A DNA stretch of 64,000 nucleotides from Pseudomonas sp. UYIF39 (GCF_029963765.1 NZ_JALBYU010000021.1:1-64000), one strand, 5' to 3'. Counted from the stretch's first letter, positions 49,698 to 60,542 are shown. The notes: generated by a model from the sequence alone, not told the origin. Program-made: numbers and translations.

Positions 49698-50537
49698 ATG
49701 GGCGTCGATCAGGGTGAGTCGATCCGATTCTGGCAAACAGCGCCACTGGCCGGCGTCGAGTTATTGTCCGCGCGCTACATCGAACACCGTTTCGCGCCCC
49801 ATGTGCATGACGGTTATGTGATCGGCATGATCATGGCCGGCGCCCAACGCTATCGCTATCGCGGTGCCGAACACCTGGCCGGCAGCGGCACGCTGGTGCT
49901 GATCAATCCGGACGAACTGCACACCGGCCATAAAGGCACGGAGGATGGTTGGTTGTATCGGGCGTTCTATCCGGACAGCGGTCAGATACTGTCTCTGTTG
50001 GCGGAGCTGGAACTGCCGACCAACAACTTGCCGGCGTTTGGCGCCACGCTGTATCGCGATCCGGATCTGGTGAAGGGTTTCTGCCAACTGCATCGTCTCC
50101 TGGAAAGTCCGTCCACTGCTTTGCAACAACAAACGGTCTGGCGGGAAATGATGCTGTCGCTGCTGCAACGGCACGCAGCGGTGCCGATTGCAGGCAAGCC
50201 GGGCAAGGAACATCGGGCGGTGACGCTGGCCAAGGATCTGCTGCAAACACAGTTGGCGACGCCGCCCTCGCTGGAAGAACTGGCCGCAGCGGTCAACCTT
50301 TCACCCTTCCACTTCGCCCGGGTGTTCCGCCGCGCCACTGGCATGCCGCCGCACACCTGGCTGATGCAACAGCGCATCGCTCGGGCGCGAGTGCTGTTAC
50401 AGAACGGTTGTTTGCCGCTGGAAGTGACGACGCAGCTGGGGTTTGCTGACCAGAGTCATCTGAGCCGGCAGTTCAAGCAGGTTTACGGTGTCGGGCCGGG
50501 CGCATATCGCAGCGCCCGGCAGTTACCGGGATATTGA
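49698..50537 (+). CDS. AraC family transcriptional regulator
   Basis: A 279-residue regulator with an N-terminal cupin-like sensing domain (about residues 20-150, with HRFAPHVHDGYVIG) and two helix-turn-helix motifs at the C-terminus (LEELAAAVNLSPFHFARVFRRATG and VTTQLGFADQSHLSRQFKQVYG). The ligand is unknown. Its closeness to the YheT gene suggests one transcript. Confidence 0.9.
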   Translation: MGVDQGESIRFWQTAPLAGVELLSARYIEHRFAPHVHDGYVIGMIMAGAQRYRYRGAEHLAGSGTLVLINPDELHTGHKGTEDGWLYRAFYPDSGQILSLLAELELPTNNLPAFGATLYRDPDLVKGFCQLHRLLESPSTALQQQTVWREMMLSLLQRHAAVPIAGKPGKEHRAVTLAKDLLQTQLATPPSLEELAAAVNLSPFHFARVFRRATGMPPHTWLMQQRIARARVLLQNGCLPLEVTTQLGFADQSHLSRQFKQVYGVGPGAYRSARQLPGY

Positions 50538-50554
50538 TAACGACGAAGATCAAA

Positions 50555-50584
50555 ATGTGGGAGCGAGCAGGCTCGCTCCCACAT
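50555..50584. repeat. REP singlet palindrome
   Basis: A perfect 14-base stem ATGTGGGAGCGAGC with a two-base loop and its complement. It carries the GI-like core but lacks a second REP, as if a doublet had collapsed. It lies between the convergent AraC and sulfurtransferase genes and could act as a transcript end. Confidence 0.85.
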
Positions 50585-50595
50585 GGGTTAAGCGT

Positions 50596-51450
50596 TTATT
50601 CGCCGATGGCGATGCCGTGCGCAGGATCGTTGATCCACTCGCTCCATGAACCGGCATACAACGACCCCAGCGGATACCCGGCCAGACACAACGCAAACAG
50701 GTTGTGACAGGCCGTCACGCCAGAACCGCAGTACGCCACCAGATCGGTCGGCGAACGATCACCGAGCTTCTCGGCAAAACGCTGTTTGAGCTGATCGGCC
50801 GGCAGAAAACGCCCGTCGCTGCCCAGGTTGTCGGTGAACGCCGCACATTGCGCGCCGGGGATGTGCCCGGCAATCGGGTCGATCGGCTCTACTTCACCCT
50901 TGAAACGCGGCAATCCGCGGGCATCGAGCAAGGTCAGCTCAGGCTGGCCGAGACGTTGCTGGAGCTGTTCGGCGCTCAAGATCAGCGCGTTGTCCGGCGA
51001 GCCCGTAAAGGTGCCCCGTTCAATCTGCGGCGCATCAAGACTCAGGGGCAAACCGGCCGCGTGCCAGGCCTTGAGTCCGCCATCCAGAATAAACACGCCG
51101 TCACGTTTGCCCAGCCAGGCCAGCAACCACCAGGCCCGCGCCGCGAACGCACCCGGACCGTCGTCGTACAAAATCACATCGCTGTCGGCGTTGACGCCCC
51201 AGGCTTGCAGACGTTCGATCAATTCTTCAGGTTCTGGCAACGGATGCCGCCCGGTCACACCCTTGATCACTGTCCCACTCAAATCACGCTCAAGATCGGC
51301 AAAGCTCGACCCGGCAATATGCCCTTCGGCATAACTGCGCTGACCGTAATCCAGGTCCTCGAGGGCAAAACGACAATCCAGAATCACCAGCCCCGGCTGC
51401 TCCTTTTTCAGGTCCAACGCTTGCGGGCTGATCAGTTGCGCAATGGGCAT
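50596..51450 (-). CDS. Sulfurtransferase (3-mercaptopyruvate type)
   Basis: A 284-residue protein with two rhodanese domains. The C-terminal active loop is CGSGVTA (in VAYCGSGVTACHN), the form found in mercaptopyruvate sulfurtransferases rather than thiosulfate enzymes. The N-terminal domain is the inactive half. The physiological sulfur donor and acceptor are not shown by sequence. SseA is the usual name in E. coli. Confidence 0.88.
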   Translation of the reverse strand: MPIAQLISPQALDLKKEQPGLVILDCRFALEDLDYGQRSYAEGHIAGSSFADLERDLSGTVIKGVTGRHPLPEPEELIERLQAWGVNADSDVILYDDGPGAFAARAWWLLAWLGKRDGVFILDGGLKAWHAAGLPLSLDAPQIERGTFTGSPDNALILSAEQLQQRLGQPELTLLDARGLPRFKGEVEPIDPIAGHIPGAQCAAFTDNLGSDGRFLPADQLKQRFAEKLGDRSPTDLVAYCGSGVTACHNLFALCLAGYPLGSLYAGSWSEWINDPAHGIAIGE

Positions 51451-51494
51451 AACGGGCTCCTGTGATTAGGCGATGGTTGATCCTACTGCACTTT

Positions 51495-52166
51495 CTACCC
51501 CACTTCTTCCAGCGCTTGGGCCAGCGGCACGTAAAACTCCTCGAACAGCGCATTCACCGCATCGCGAGACTGGTCCGTGACAAAACCGGCCTCCAGCACC
51601 AGCACCTGGTACACACCACGTTTAATGGCCTGTTCGCTCAGGTGATTGGAGTTTTCACGGGTGGTGCACAGAAAACGCACCCAGGACGTCAGGATGATCC
51701 AGGCATTGAGCGTCAGGGATTCGATCTGAACCTTGTCCATTTGCAGGATGCCGGCCTCGACGAAGCCCGCGTAGATGTGCGTGCCATGGATCAGGCAGCG
51801 CTGGGAAAAGCGCCGATAACGGGCGGCCAACTCTGGATCGCTGTCGAGCAAGTGCTCCAGATCGCGGTGCAAAAACCGGTATTGCCACATCGCGGCCAGC
51901 AACTCCTGGAGGTAGAAGCGCTTGTCCTCGACCGTGGCGGCGCGCCCCTGGGGCGGGCGCAGGAAGCTGTCCACCAGGCTTTCGTATTCACTGAACAGCA
52001 CGGCGATGATCGCCTGCTTGTTGGGGAAGTGGTAGTACAGGTTGCCCGGGGAAATTTCCATGTGGGCAGCAATGTGGTTGGTGCTGATGCTGCGTTCACC
52101 CTGCTGATTGAACAGCTCCAGGCTGTTCTGCACGATGCGCTCGCTGGTTTTGATCCGAGGGGCCAT
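51495..52166 (-). CDS. TetR/AcrR family regulator
   Basis: A 223-residue regulator with the N-terminal helix-turn-helix (STNHIAAHMEISPGNLYYHF) and a C-terminal ligand domain. It is divergent from the aldehyde dehydrogenase gene, with 146 bases between the starts, and is the likely repressor of that gene. The same pair occurs in P. aeruginosa (PA0367/PA0366). Confidence 0.92.
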   Translation of the reverse strand: MAPRIKTSERIVQNSLELFNQQGERSISTNHIAAHMEISPGNLYYHFPNKQAIIAVLFSEYESLVDSFLRPPQGRAATVEDKRFYLQELLAAMWQYRFLHRDLEHLLDSDPELAARYRRFSQRCLIHGTHIYAGFVEAGILQMDKVQIESLTLNAWIILTSWVRFLCTTRENSNHLSEQAIKRGVYQVLVLEAGFVTDQSRDAVNALFEEFYVPLAQALEEVG

Positions 52167-52252
52167 GGCTTGGGCTTTAATTCAGAATGCGTTGATGGGC
52201 ATCTTACGACCTAACCGCGAGTGGATAAAACAAAGCTGCGCCAGGATGTCAT

Positions 52253-52281
52253 TTGACTTTATAGAGCATAGACTCTAAAAA
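52253..52281 (+). promoter_or_regulatory. Promoter with TetR-type operator upstream of the aldehyde dehydrogenase gene
   Basis: TTGACT and TAAAAA, 17 bases apart, fit a sigma-70 promoter. Between them lies the palindrome TAGAG-N6-CTCTA (52262-52277), so a bound repressor would block the polymerase. The divergent TetR gene is the obvious candidate. The site is read from sequence; the binding is inference. Confidence 0.45.
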
Positions 52282-52312
52282 GTTCCTCATTACAATAAAT
52301 CCGGAGCCGACC

Positions 52313-53743
52313 ATGACTGCTGACATCGCCTACTTGCAGAACCTGCAGCAGCCCCTGGACGAGCTCCAGACCCTGTTCGACGCTCAACGCGCAGCGTATG
52401 CCGCCAACCCGATGCCGCCCGCCGCCCAGCGCCAACAATGGCTGAAAGCTCTGCGCGATCTGTTAAGCAATGAGCGTCAGGCACTGATCGATGCCATCAG
52501 CCAGGATTTCAGCCATCGCAGCGCCGATGAAACCCTGCTCGCCGAACTGATGCCCAGCCTGCACGGCATTCACTACGCCAGTCAGCACCTCAAAGGCTGG
52601 ATGAAGGCGTCGAAGCGCAAGGTCGGGATTGCCTTTCAACCCGCAGCGGCCAAAGTCATTTATCAACCGTTGGGTGTGATCGGGGTGATCGTGCCGTGGA
52701 ACTACCCGCTGTATCTGGCCATCGGGCCATTGGTAGGCGCGTTGTCGGCGGGCAATCGGGTGATGCTCAAGCTCAGCGAATCGACCCCCGCCACCGGTTT
52801 GTTGCTCAAGGAACTGCTGGGCCGGATCTTCCCGCAAGACCTGGTCTGCGTAGTACTGGGCGAAGCCGATATCGGTGTAGCGTTCTCCAGATTGCGTTTC
52901 GATCACCTGCTATTCACTGGCGCCACCAGCATCGGCAAACACGTGATGCGTGCAGCGGCCGAAAACCTGACCCCGGTGACCCTCGAACTCGGCGGCAAAT
53001 CGCCGGCCATCGTGTCGCGCGACGTGCCGCTCAAGGACGCTGCCGAACGCATCGCCTTCGGCAAGACGCTCAACGCCGGGCAGACCTGCGTGGCCCCGGA
53101 CTATGTGCTGGTGCCGGAAGATCGCGTCGGAGCGTTCGTCGAAGCCTATCGTCAGGCGGTTCGCGGGTTTTATCCGACCTTGACCGACAACCCGGACTAC
53201 ACAGCGATCATCAATGACCGTCAATTGGCGCGCCTCAACGGCTACATCAGCGACGCCACCAGCAAGGGCGCGCTGCTGATTCCGCTGTTCGACAAGGGCC
53301 AGGGGCGCCGCATGAGCCACAGCCTGCTGCTCAACGTCAGCAACGACATGATGGTGATGCAGGACGAAATCTTCGGTCCGCTGTTGCCGATCGTTCCCTA
53401 CAAGGATCTGGATCAGGCCTTTGCCTATATCAATGAACGACCCCGTCCGCTGGCCCTGTACTACTTCGGCTACGACAAGCGTGAGCAACACCGCGTACTT
53501 CACGAAACCCATTCCGGCGGCGTGTGCCTGAACGACACCCTGCTGCACGTCGCTCAGGACGACATGCCATTCGGCGGGATCGGCGCGTCGGGCATGGGTC
53601 ATTACCACGGCCACGAAGGTTTTCTGACCTTCAGCAAAGCCAAAGGTGTGCTGATCAAACAGCGGTTCAATGCGGCGAAATTGATCTATCCGCCGTACGG
53701 AAAATCCATTCAGAAGCTGATTCAGAAGCTGTTTATCCGCTAA
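52313..53743 (+). CDS. calB: Coniferyl aldehyde dehydrogenase-like protein
   Basis: A 476-residue aldehyde dehydrogenase of the class 3-like group that includes CalB. The glutamate in LELGGKSPAIV and the catalytic cysteine in NAGQTCVAPDYVLV are present, as is the GVIVPWNYPL start of the cofactor domain. The substrate is not certain: CalB oxidises coniferyl aldehyde, but this group also acts on medium and long aldehydes. A Tat protein and a GMC oxidoreductase follow. Confidence 0.82.
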   Translation: MTADIAYLQNLQQPLDELQTLFDAQRAAYAANPMPPAAQRQQWLKALRDLLSNERQALIDAISQDFSHRSADETLLAELMPSLHGIHYASQHLKGWMKASKRKVGIAFQPAAAKVIYQPLGVIGVIVPWNYPLYLAIGPLVGALSAGNRVMLKLSESTPATGLLLKELLGRIFPQDLVCVVLGEADIGVAFSRLRFDHLLFTGATSIGKHVMRAAAENLTPVTLELGGKSPAIVSRDVPLKDAAERIAFGKTLNAGQTCVAPDYVLVPEDRVGAFVEAYRQAVRGFYPTLTDNPDYTAIINDRQLARLNGYISDATSKGALLIPLFDKGQGRRMSHSLLLNVSNDMMVMQDEIFGPLLPIVPYKDLDQAFAYINERPRPLALYYFGYDKREQHRVLHETHSGGVCLNDTLLHVAQDDMPFGGIGASGMGHYHGHEGFLTFSKAKGVLIKQRFNAAKLIYPPYGKSIQKLIQKLFIR

Positions 53744-53771
53744 CGATCATTACCGTCGGGTAATAACAATA

Positions 53772-54317
53772 ATGAGCCAAAGCCTGTCCGACACACCCGC
53801 GTTGTCACGGCGCGGCATGCTTAAATTCAGCCTGGGCGCCAGCGCTTTTCTCGCCACCGCCGGTTTGGGAGCGAGCCTCGGCGGCTGCTCATCGAGCGTG
53901 CCGGCCAATGGTTTTGTGATTCTACGCAGTGGCGATCTGCTGTTCTTGCGGGCGCTGATTCCGGTCATGCTCGACGGCGCCGTGGCTGAAGAGAAAATGC
54001 CCGAGGCCGTCGATGGCACCCTTAAAACCCTGGATATCGACCTCAATCACTTGTCGCCGGAAATGCTCAAGCTCACTCAGCAATTGTTCGATGTGCTGGG
54101 GATGGCCGTGACTCGCGGACCACTGACCGGGATTTGGGGCAGTTGGGAAAACGCCAGTGCCGACGAGATCCGGCACTTTCTCGATCGCTGGGAAAACAGC
54201 TCGTTAAGTCTGCTGCGCATGGGTCACAGCTCATTGCTGCAACTGGTGATGATGGCGTGGTACAGCCGGTCGGAATCATGGGTGCATTGCGGGTATCCCG
54301 GACCGCCTACCGTTTGA
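53772..54317 (+). CDS. Tat-exported small protein paired with GMC oxidoreductase
   Basis: A 181-residue protein with a twin-arginine signal (SRRGMLKFSLGASAFLATAG, residues 13-32) followed by LGGC, a possible lipobox. It resembles the small subunits that accompany membrane-linked GMC dehydrogenases. It lies 28 bases after the aldehyde dehydrogenase gene and 44 bases before the GMC gene, so it probably helps export or anchor that enzyme. Confidence 0.78.
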   Translation: MSQSLSDTPALSRRGMLKFSLGASAFLATAGLGASLGGCSSSVPANGFVILRSGDLLFLRALIPVMLDGAVAEEKMPEAVDGTLKTLDIDLNHLSPEMLKLTQQLFDVLGMAVTRGPLTGIWGSWENASADEIRHFLDRWENSSLSLLRMGHSSLLQLVMMAWYSRSESWVHCGYPGPPTV

Positions 54318-54361
54318 GATCGGCCCGCCCACACCCCCAATAATAAAAAGAGAACCTGAAG

Positions 54362-55957
54362 ATGCCCGTACCTGATCCGTTCCGCGAAGGCCTGGCCCGT
54401 GGCTGGAAAACCTACAACGGTTCAAAACTGACCCAGGACCTGACCCTCGAAGCGGACGTGGCGATTATCGGCAGCGGCGCGGGCGGCGGCACCACCGCCG
54501 AAATCCTCAGCGCCGCGGGCTACAAAGTATTGCTGATCGAAGAAGGCCCACTAAAGACCAGCAGCGACTTCAAGATGCTCGAAGACCAGGCCTACACCAG
54601 CCTCTATCAGGAAGGTATTGGCCGCATGAGCAAGGACGGCGCAATCACCATCCTTCAGGGCCGGGCGGTGGGCGGCACCACGCTGATCAATTGGACCTCA
54701 AGTTTTCGCACACCGGACCCGACCCTCGACCACTGGGCCAAGGAACACGACGTCAAAGGCCATACGCCGGCCGAGATGGCGCCGTGGTTCGAGAAAATGG
54801 AACAACGCCTGGGCGTCGCCCCCTGGATGATCCCGCCCAACGCCAACAACGACGTGATCCGCAAGGGCTGCGAAAAACTCGGCTACGCCTGGCATGTGAT
54901 CCCGCGCAACGTGCGTGGCTGCTGGAACCTTGGCTACTGCGGCATGGGCTGCCCGACCAACGCCAAGCAATCAATGCTGGTCACGACCATCCCGGCGACT
55001 TTGGAAAAAGGGGGCGAGTTGCTCTATCTGGCTCGCGCCGAAAAGCTCTTGATCAGCGGCGACAAGGTCACAGGCTTGCACTGCGTCGCGATGGACGACC
55101 GCTGCGTCGCACCTAACGGACACACGATCACGGTCAAGGCGCGGCATTACGTGCTGGCCGGTGGCGGGATCAACAGCCCGGCGCTGCTCTTGCGCTCCGA
55201 GGCGCCCGATCCGCACAAACGGCTGGGTAAACGGACTTTTCTACACTTGGTGAACATGTCCGCCGGGCTGTTCGACGAGGTCATCAATCCGTTTTATGGC
55301 GCGCCGCAGTCGATCTATTCCGACCATTTCCAATGGCAAGACGGCACCACCGGAAAAATGTCTTACAAACTCGAAGTGCCGCCGCTGCACCCGGCACTGG
55401 CCGCGACCCTGCTCGGCGGCTTCGGCAAGGAAAACGCCCAACACATGGAAAACCTGCCCCACACCCACGCCATGTTGGCGTTGCTGAGGGACGGTTTTCA
55501 CCCGGACAGCCCCGGCGGCAGCGTCGAGTTGCGCGGTGACGGCACGCCGGTGCTCGACTATCAGGTTTCACCCTATGCCTGGGATGGATTACGTCGGGCG
55601 TTCCACAGCATGGCCGAGATCCAGTTTGCGGGCGGTGCCCATGCGGTAATGCCAATGCACACCGACGCTCGCTACGTGAAAACCCTCGCCGAAGCGCGCA
55701 CGCTGATCGCCGGCCTGAACCTTGAGCTGTATCGCACACGCCTGGGCAGCGCCCATGTGATGGGCGGTTGTGCCATGGGTGAAGACCCGAAAAATGCGGT
55801 GACCGACAGCCTCGGCCGGCATCATCAGTTAGGCAATCTGTCGATTCATGACGGCTCGCTGTTCCCCACCAGCATCGGCGCAAACCCGCAATTGTCGGTC
55901 TACGGGCTGACGGCGCAGCTGGCAACTTCTTTGGCCGAACGTTTGAAAAACCCATGA
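54362..55957 (+). CDS. GMC family flavin oxidoreductase
   Basis: A 531-residue FAD enzyme. The FAD motif is AIIGSGAGGGTTAEIL near residues 34-49, the GGTTLINWTSSFR region follows, and the C-terminal catalytic part has SAHVMGGCAMG and SIGANPQLSVYGL. It has no signal of its own and may be exported with the Tat protein before it. Together with the aldehyde dehydrogenase it could oxidise an alcohol to an acid; the substrate is unknown. No cytochrome subunit is adjacent. Confidence 0.87.
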   Translation: MPVPDPFREGLARGWKTYNGSKLTQDLTLEADVAIIGSGAGGGTTAEILSAAGYKVLLIEEGPLKTSSDFKMLEDQAYTSLYQEGIGRMSKDGAITILQGRAVGGTTLINWTSSFRTPDPTLDHWAKEHDVKGHTPAEMAPWFEKMEQRLGVAPWMIPPNANNDVIRKGCEKLGYAWHVIPRNVRGCWNLGYCGMGCPTNAKQSMLVTTIPATLEKGGELLYLARAEKLLISGDKVTGLHCVAMDDRCVAPNGHTITVKARHYVLAGGGINSPALLLRSEAPDPHKRLGKRTFLHLVNMSAGLFDEVINPFYGAPQSIYSDHFQWQDGTTGKMSYKLEVPPLHPALAATLLGGFGKENAQHMENLPHTHAMLALLRDGFHPDSPGGSVELRGDGTPVLDYQVSPYAWDGLRRAFHSMAEIQFAGGAHAVMPMHTDARYVKTLAEARTLIAGLNLELYRTRLGSAHVMGGCAMGEDPKNAVTDSLGRHHQLGNLSIHDGSLFPTSIGANPQLSVYGLTAQLATSLAERLKNP

Positions 55958-55985
55958 AAATGGAGAATATTCCAATCGTCTATAG

Positions 55986-56552
<567 letters not shown>

Positions 56553-56598
56553 GAGCTGCCGAAGGTTCGGGCCGCGTTCGGACGATCTTTTCCCTTGA

Positions 56599-56940
<342 letters not shown>

Positions 56941-56961
56941 GTCATTCGGCGACTTTGAAGA

Positions 56962-57034
56962 CGCCATCGCGAGCAAGCTCGCTCCCACAAGGTCCGCATA
57001 AAACCTGTGGGAGCGAGCTTGCTCGCGATGAGGC
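56962..57034. repeat. REPIN, GI-like
   Basis: Arms CGCCATCGCGAGCAAGCTCG and its complement are 16 bases apart, the short-spacer form also seen at 22-94 and 29.8 kb. It lies between the convergent ferredoxin gene and the small exported protein gene. Confidence 0.88.
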
Positions 57035-57063
57035 CATCAGCCACACCAAAGAAGTAACTGACT

Positions 57064-57387
57064 TCACTCCCGCTGCTCAAACCCCTCCCCAATACACCCC
57101 AGACACCGCACGAACGCCGCTTTCGCCGGGTCGACCACCAACGCCTGCCCCGCATCGCCGACGCCGCCGCCCAATGCGGTAAACGGCAACGACACCACAA
57201 ACGCTCCGGCACCAATCACCGTCGCCACGACCAGCAAAGGTCGGGCAATCAGCAAATCGCCGATCATGGCGTACGCCGGGGGATTCTGGATGGTGTAACG
57301 CGGGTCGCCGCTGCCCGTGTTTGCTGCCAGCGCTGGCGCACCGACGCTCAGCAGCAAAACGGCGACAACGGTTCGAAACAGGTTCAT
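57064..57387 (-). CDS. Small exported or membrane protein of unknown function
   Basis: A 107-residue protein with a signal peptide (residues 1-22, ending PALAA), a polar stretch ([17 protein letters not shown]), a second hydrophobic segment (about residues 48-70) and a C-terminal CLGC motif. I do not recognise a named family. Homologues in Pseudomonas are sometimes labelled as multidrug transporters, which nothing in the sequence supports. Confidence 0.7.
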   Translation of the reverse strand: MNLFRTVVAVLLLSVGAPALAANTGSGDPRYTIQNPPAYAMIGDLLIARPLLVVATVIGAGAFVVSLPFTALGGGVGDAGQALVVDPAKAAFVRCLGCIGEGFEQRE

Positions 57388-57440
57388 GGCACGGTCCTTG
57401 GGCTAGGCAGTCAGAACACTGACTATAGACCCTGGGCGTT

Positions 57441-58253
57441 TCAGCTCTGACAGCGCGGGCAAAAGACGCTGGAGCGCTGCCCGAGCTTCACCTCCCGCAG
57501 CTCCGTGCCGCAGACCTTGCAGGGCGCACCGCCACGGCCGTACACGAACAGTTCCTGCTGGAAATAACCCGGCTGACCGTCACCGCCGATAAAGTCTCGC
57601 AGTGTGGTGCCGCCGCGCTCGATAGCGGCAGCGAGGATGCGCTTGATCTCGATCGCCAGTTTCAGATAACGCGCCCGAGAGATGCTTTTGGCCTCGCGAC
57701 GCGGGTCGATACCAGCGGCGAACAACGCTTCGGTGGCGTAGATATTGCCCACGCCGACCACCACCGCGTTGTCCATGATGAACGGTTTGACCGCCATGGA
57801 TCGCCCGCGGGACTGCTGGAACAAGCGTTCCCCGTCGAACAGGTCGGTCAACGGCTCCGGCCCCAGGCGAATCAACAACTCGTGGTTGAGCGGATCGAGG
57901 CTCCAGAGCATCGCGCCAAATCGTCGCGGGTCGGTGTAACGCAAGGCCAGGCCGGATTCCAGTTCGATGTCCACATGTTCATGCTTGGCCACCGGCGTGC
58001 CGATTTCCACCAGACGCAGATTTCCCGACATCCCCAAATGGCTGATCAGCGTGCCGACTTCGGCATTGATCAGCAGGTACTTCGCGCGTCGCTCCACCAG
58101 CACGATGCGCTGGCCAGACAGCCGCACATCCAGGTCTTCGGGAATCGGCCAGCGCAAGCGCCGCTCACGCACGATCACCCGGCTGACGCGCTGGCCTTCC
58201 AGGTGTGGCGCAATTCCGCGGCGAGTGGTTTCGACTTCAGGCAGTTCCGGCAT
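57441..58253 (-). CDS. mutM: Formamidopyrimidine-DNA glycosylase
   Basis: A 270-residue base excision repair enzyme that removes 8-oxoguanine. The catalytic N-terminus [12 protein letters not shown] (Pro2, Glu3 after Met removal or counting) is intact and the C-terminal zinc finger C-x2-C (CKVCGTEL) and C-x2-C (CPRCQ) closes the protein. It lies 28 bases downstream of the HDOD gene. Confidence 0.97.
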   Translation of the reverse strand: MPELPEVETTRRGIAPHLEGQRVSRVIVRERRLRWPIPEDLDVRLSGQRIVLVERRAKYLLINAEVGTLISHLGMSGNLRLVEIGTPVAKHEHVDIELESGLALRYTDPRRFGAMLWSLDPLNHELLIRLGPEPLTDLFDGERLFQQSRGRSMAVKPFIMDNAVVVGVGNIYATEALFAAGIDPRREAKSISRARYLKLAIEIKRILAAAIERGGTTLRDFIGGDGQPGYFQQELFVYGRGGAPCKVCGTELREVKLGQRSSVFCPRCQS

Positions 58254-58281
58254 GGTGCTCTCGAATCAGGCTGTGCAACGC

Positions 58282-59151
58282 TCAGCGGTGAGCGCCAAGG
58301 TCACGAATCGTTTGTTTGAGGCTCTCGAAGTCGTAGTCCGAGAGGCCGACATAATCAAGAACCAGCGGTGCGATGCTGTTCCACTCGTGGTCATCACGCT
58401 GGTTGCCCAGCACCCGGAAGGACGCACAAATGTGCTCGGCCATTTTCAGGATCGCCAGCAGGTTTTTCAGCTGGCTGTTGCGCGACGACTCATCGCTGAA
58501 GATCGCCAACGCATTGTGGTGATTGGCGATGGCGGCGGTCACATGCTCGGGCAGGCGCCAGGATTTGGCGGTGTAATAACCCACCACCGCATGATTGGTA
58601 TTGAACACCCGATTCTCAGTGTCCACCACCCGACATTCGGCGCTGGCACTGGCGTATGCCTCTTCCAGAACGGTCATGTAATTAGGGAAGCGCTGGAGCA
58701 TCAGCGGCACGCCGCAATCGTGGAACAGGCCCAGGGCGTAGGCTTCATCGCCGGCCTGGGTGCCGATGCGCTTTGCCAGGGTCAGGCAGGTCATCGCCAC
58801 GTCCTGAGCGGTATCCCAGAATCGATTCAAGGAAACGATGGTGTCGTCGTTCATCTCGCCTTTGATCGACTGCGCGTTGATCAGGTTGATGATCGAGCGG
58901 CTGCCCAGCAGATTCACCGCACGCTGAATCGAGGCGATTTTGTTGCTCAAGCCGTAATACGACGAGTTGACGATTTTCAACAAGGCACCAGAGAGGCCCG
59001 GGTCCTGGGAGATCAGCTTCGCGATCACCTCCAGATCCGGATCGGGCATGTACTGTTCCATCTGCAAATCCACCATGATCTGCGGCTGGGCCGGCACGCT
59101 GATGCCTTGCAGGGACTGTTGAATCTGTTCGGAAGTCAGCTCTGGGGACAT
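58282..59151 (-). CDS. HDOD domain-containing protein
   Basis: A 289-residue protein whose main part (about residues 20-220) is an HDOD domain, with LLKIVNSSYYGLSNKIASIQRAV-like sequence near residues 56-79. HDOD proteins relate to HD phosphohydrolases and often act in signalling, but lack a settled activity. There is no attached receiver or GGDEF domain. It is the gene before mutM. Confidence 0.88.
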   Translation of the reverse strand: MSPELTSEQIQQSLQGISVPAQPQIMVDLQMEQYMPDPDLEVIAKLISQDPGLSGALLKIVNSSYYGLSNKIASIQRAVNLLGSRSIINLINAQSIKGEMNDDTIVSLNRFWDTAQDVAMTCLTLAKRIGTQAGDEAYALGLFHDCGVPLMLQRFPNYMTVLEEAYASASAECRVVDTENRVFNTNHAVVGYYTAKSWRLPEHVTAAIANHHNALAIFSDESSRNSQLKNLLAILKMAEHICASFRVLGNQRDDHEWNSIAPLVLDYVGLSDYDFESLKQTIRDLGAHR

Positions 59152-59331
59152 AAGTACACACTCTGGGACAGGCGGCGATTCTAACCCTTATAAAGTTGGA
59201 TCCGACACCTCGGCCGGTCCATCACCTGAAGTTTCATCAAATGCCCGGGCCTTCCTCACCGCATGTCCATCCGCCAAACCGTGGCCGTGCGCAACACGCT
59301 ATACTCCCGCTCTTTTTTCCGGAGCGACGTC

Positions 59332-60528
59332 ATGTCCCTGCCTAGCCTGCGCCTCAAAGCCAACGCCGACCGTCGCCTGCGAAACGGCCATTTGTGGGTC
59401 TATAGCAACGAAATCGATGTAGCCGCTACTCCTTTGCACGGTTTCAAGGCCGGCGACCAGGCGATCCTCGAAGCGGCCAGCGGCAAGCCGCTGGGCATCG
59501 TTGCCATGAGCCCGAACAACCTGATCTGCGCCCGCCTCTTGTCGCGCGACATCAAGTTGCCGCTGGACAAGTCGCTGCTGGTGCATCGCCTGAACGTCGC
59601 CCTGTCCCTGCGCGATCGCCTGTTCGACAAGCCGTTCTATCGCCTGGTCTACGGCGACTCCGACCTGCTGCCAGGTCTGGTAGTCGACCGTTTCGGCGAC
59701 ATCCTGGTGGTACAGATTGCTTCGGCAACCATGGAAGCCCATAAAGAAGACGTGATCGCAGCGCTGACCCAAGTGATCAAGCCTAGCGGCATTCTATTCA
59801 AGAACGACTCCGCTGCCCGTGATGCCGAAGGCCTCAACCGCTACGTCGAAACCGTGTTCGGCCTGGTGCCGGAGTGGGTTGCCCTGGAAGAAAACGGCGT
59901 GAAATTCGAAGCACCCGTCATCCAGGGGCAGAAAACCGGTTGGTTCTATGACCACCGCATGAACCGCGCGCGCCTGGCCCCTTATGCCAAAGGCAAACGC
60001 GTGCTGGACCTGTACAGCTACATCGGTGGCTGGGGCGTGCAAGCGGCTGCGTTCGGCGCCAGTGAAGTGTTCTGCGTCGACGCATCGGCCTTCGCCCTCG
60101 ACGGCGTCGAGCGCAACGCCGCGCTGAACGGTTTCGCCGACAAGATGACCTGCATTGAAGGTGACGTGTTCGAAGCCCTGAAAGAGCTGAAAGCCAGCGA
60201 AGAGCGTTTCGACGTGATCGTTGCCGATCCTCCGGCGTTCATCAAACGCAAAAAAGACATGAAGAACGGTGAAGGTGCCTATCGTCGCCTGAACGAGCAA
60301 GCCATGCGCCTGCTCAGCAAGGACGGCATCCTGGTCAGCGCTTCGTGCTCGATGCACCTGCCCGAGGACGATCTGCAGAACATCCTGCTGACCAGCGCCC
60401 GTCACCTGGACCGCAACATCCAGATGCTGGAGCGTGGCGGTCAGGGCCCGGATCACCCGGTTCACCCGGCCATCGCCGAAACCCGATACATCAAGAGCAT
60501 CACCTGCCGTCTGCTGCCAAACAGCTGA
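59332..60528 (+). CDS. Class I SAM-dependent rRNA methyltransferase (RlmI-like)
   Basis: A 398-residue protein with an N-terminal PUA domain (about residues 1-75), a middle domain, and a C-terminal methyltransferase with VLDLYSYIGGWGVQAAAFGA (motif I) and IVADPPAFIKRKK. E. coli RlmI makes m5C1962 in 23S rRNA. The C-terminal SASCSMHL holds the cysteine usual for m5C enzymes. The start MSLPSLRLKANADRR at 59332 fits the PUA domain. Confidence 0.9.
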   Translation: MSLPSLRLKANADRRLRNGHLWVYSNEIDVAATPLHGFKAGDQAILEAASGKPLGIVAMSPNNLICARLLSRDIKLPLDKSLLVHRLNVALSLRDRLFDKPFYRLVYGDSDLLPGLVVDRFGDILVVQIASATMEAHKEDVIAALTQVIKPSGILFKNDSAARDAEGLNRYVETVFGLVPEWVALEENGVKFEAPVIQGQKTGWFYDHRMNRARLAPYAKGKRVLDLYSYIGGWGVQAAAFGASEVFCVDASAFALDGVERNAALNGFADKMTCIEGDVFEALKELKASEERFDVIVADPPAFIKRKKDMKNGEGAYRRLNEQAMRLLSKDGILVSASCSMHLPEDDLQNILLTSARHLDRNIQMLERGGQGPDHPVHPAIAETRYIKSITCRLLPNS

Positions 60529-60542
60529 TTTCGCCGGTTTGA

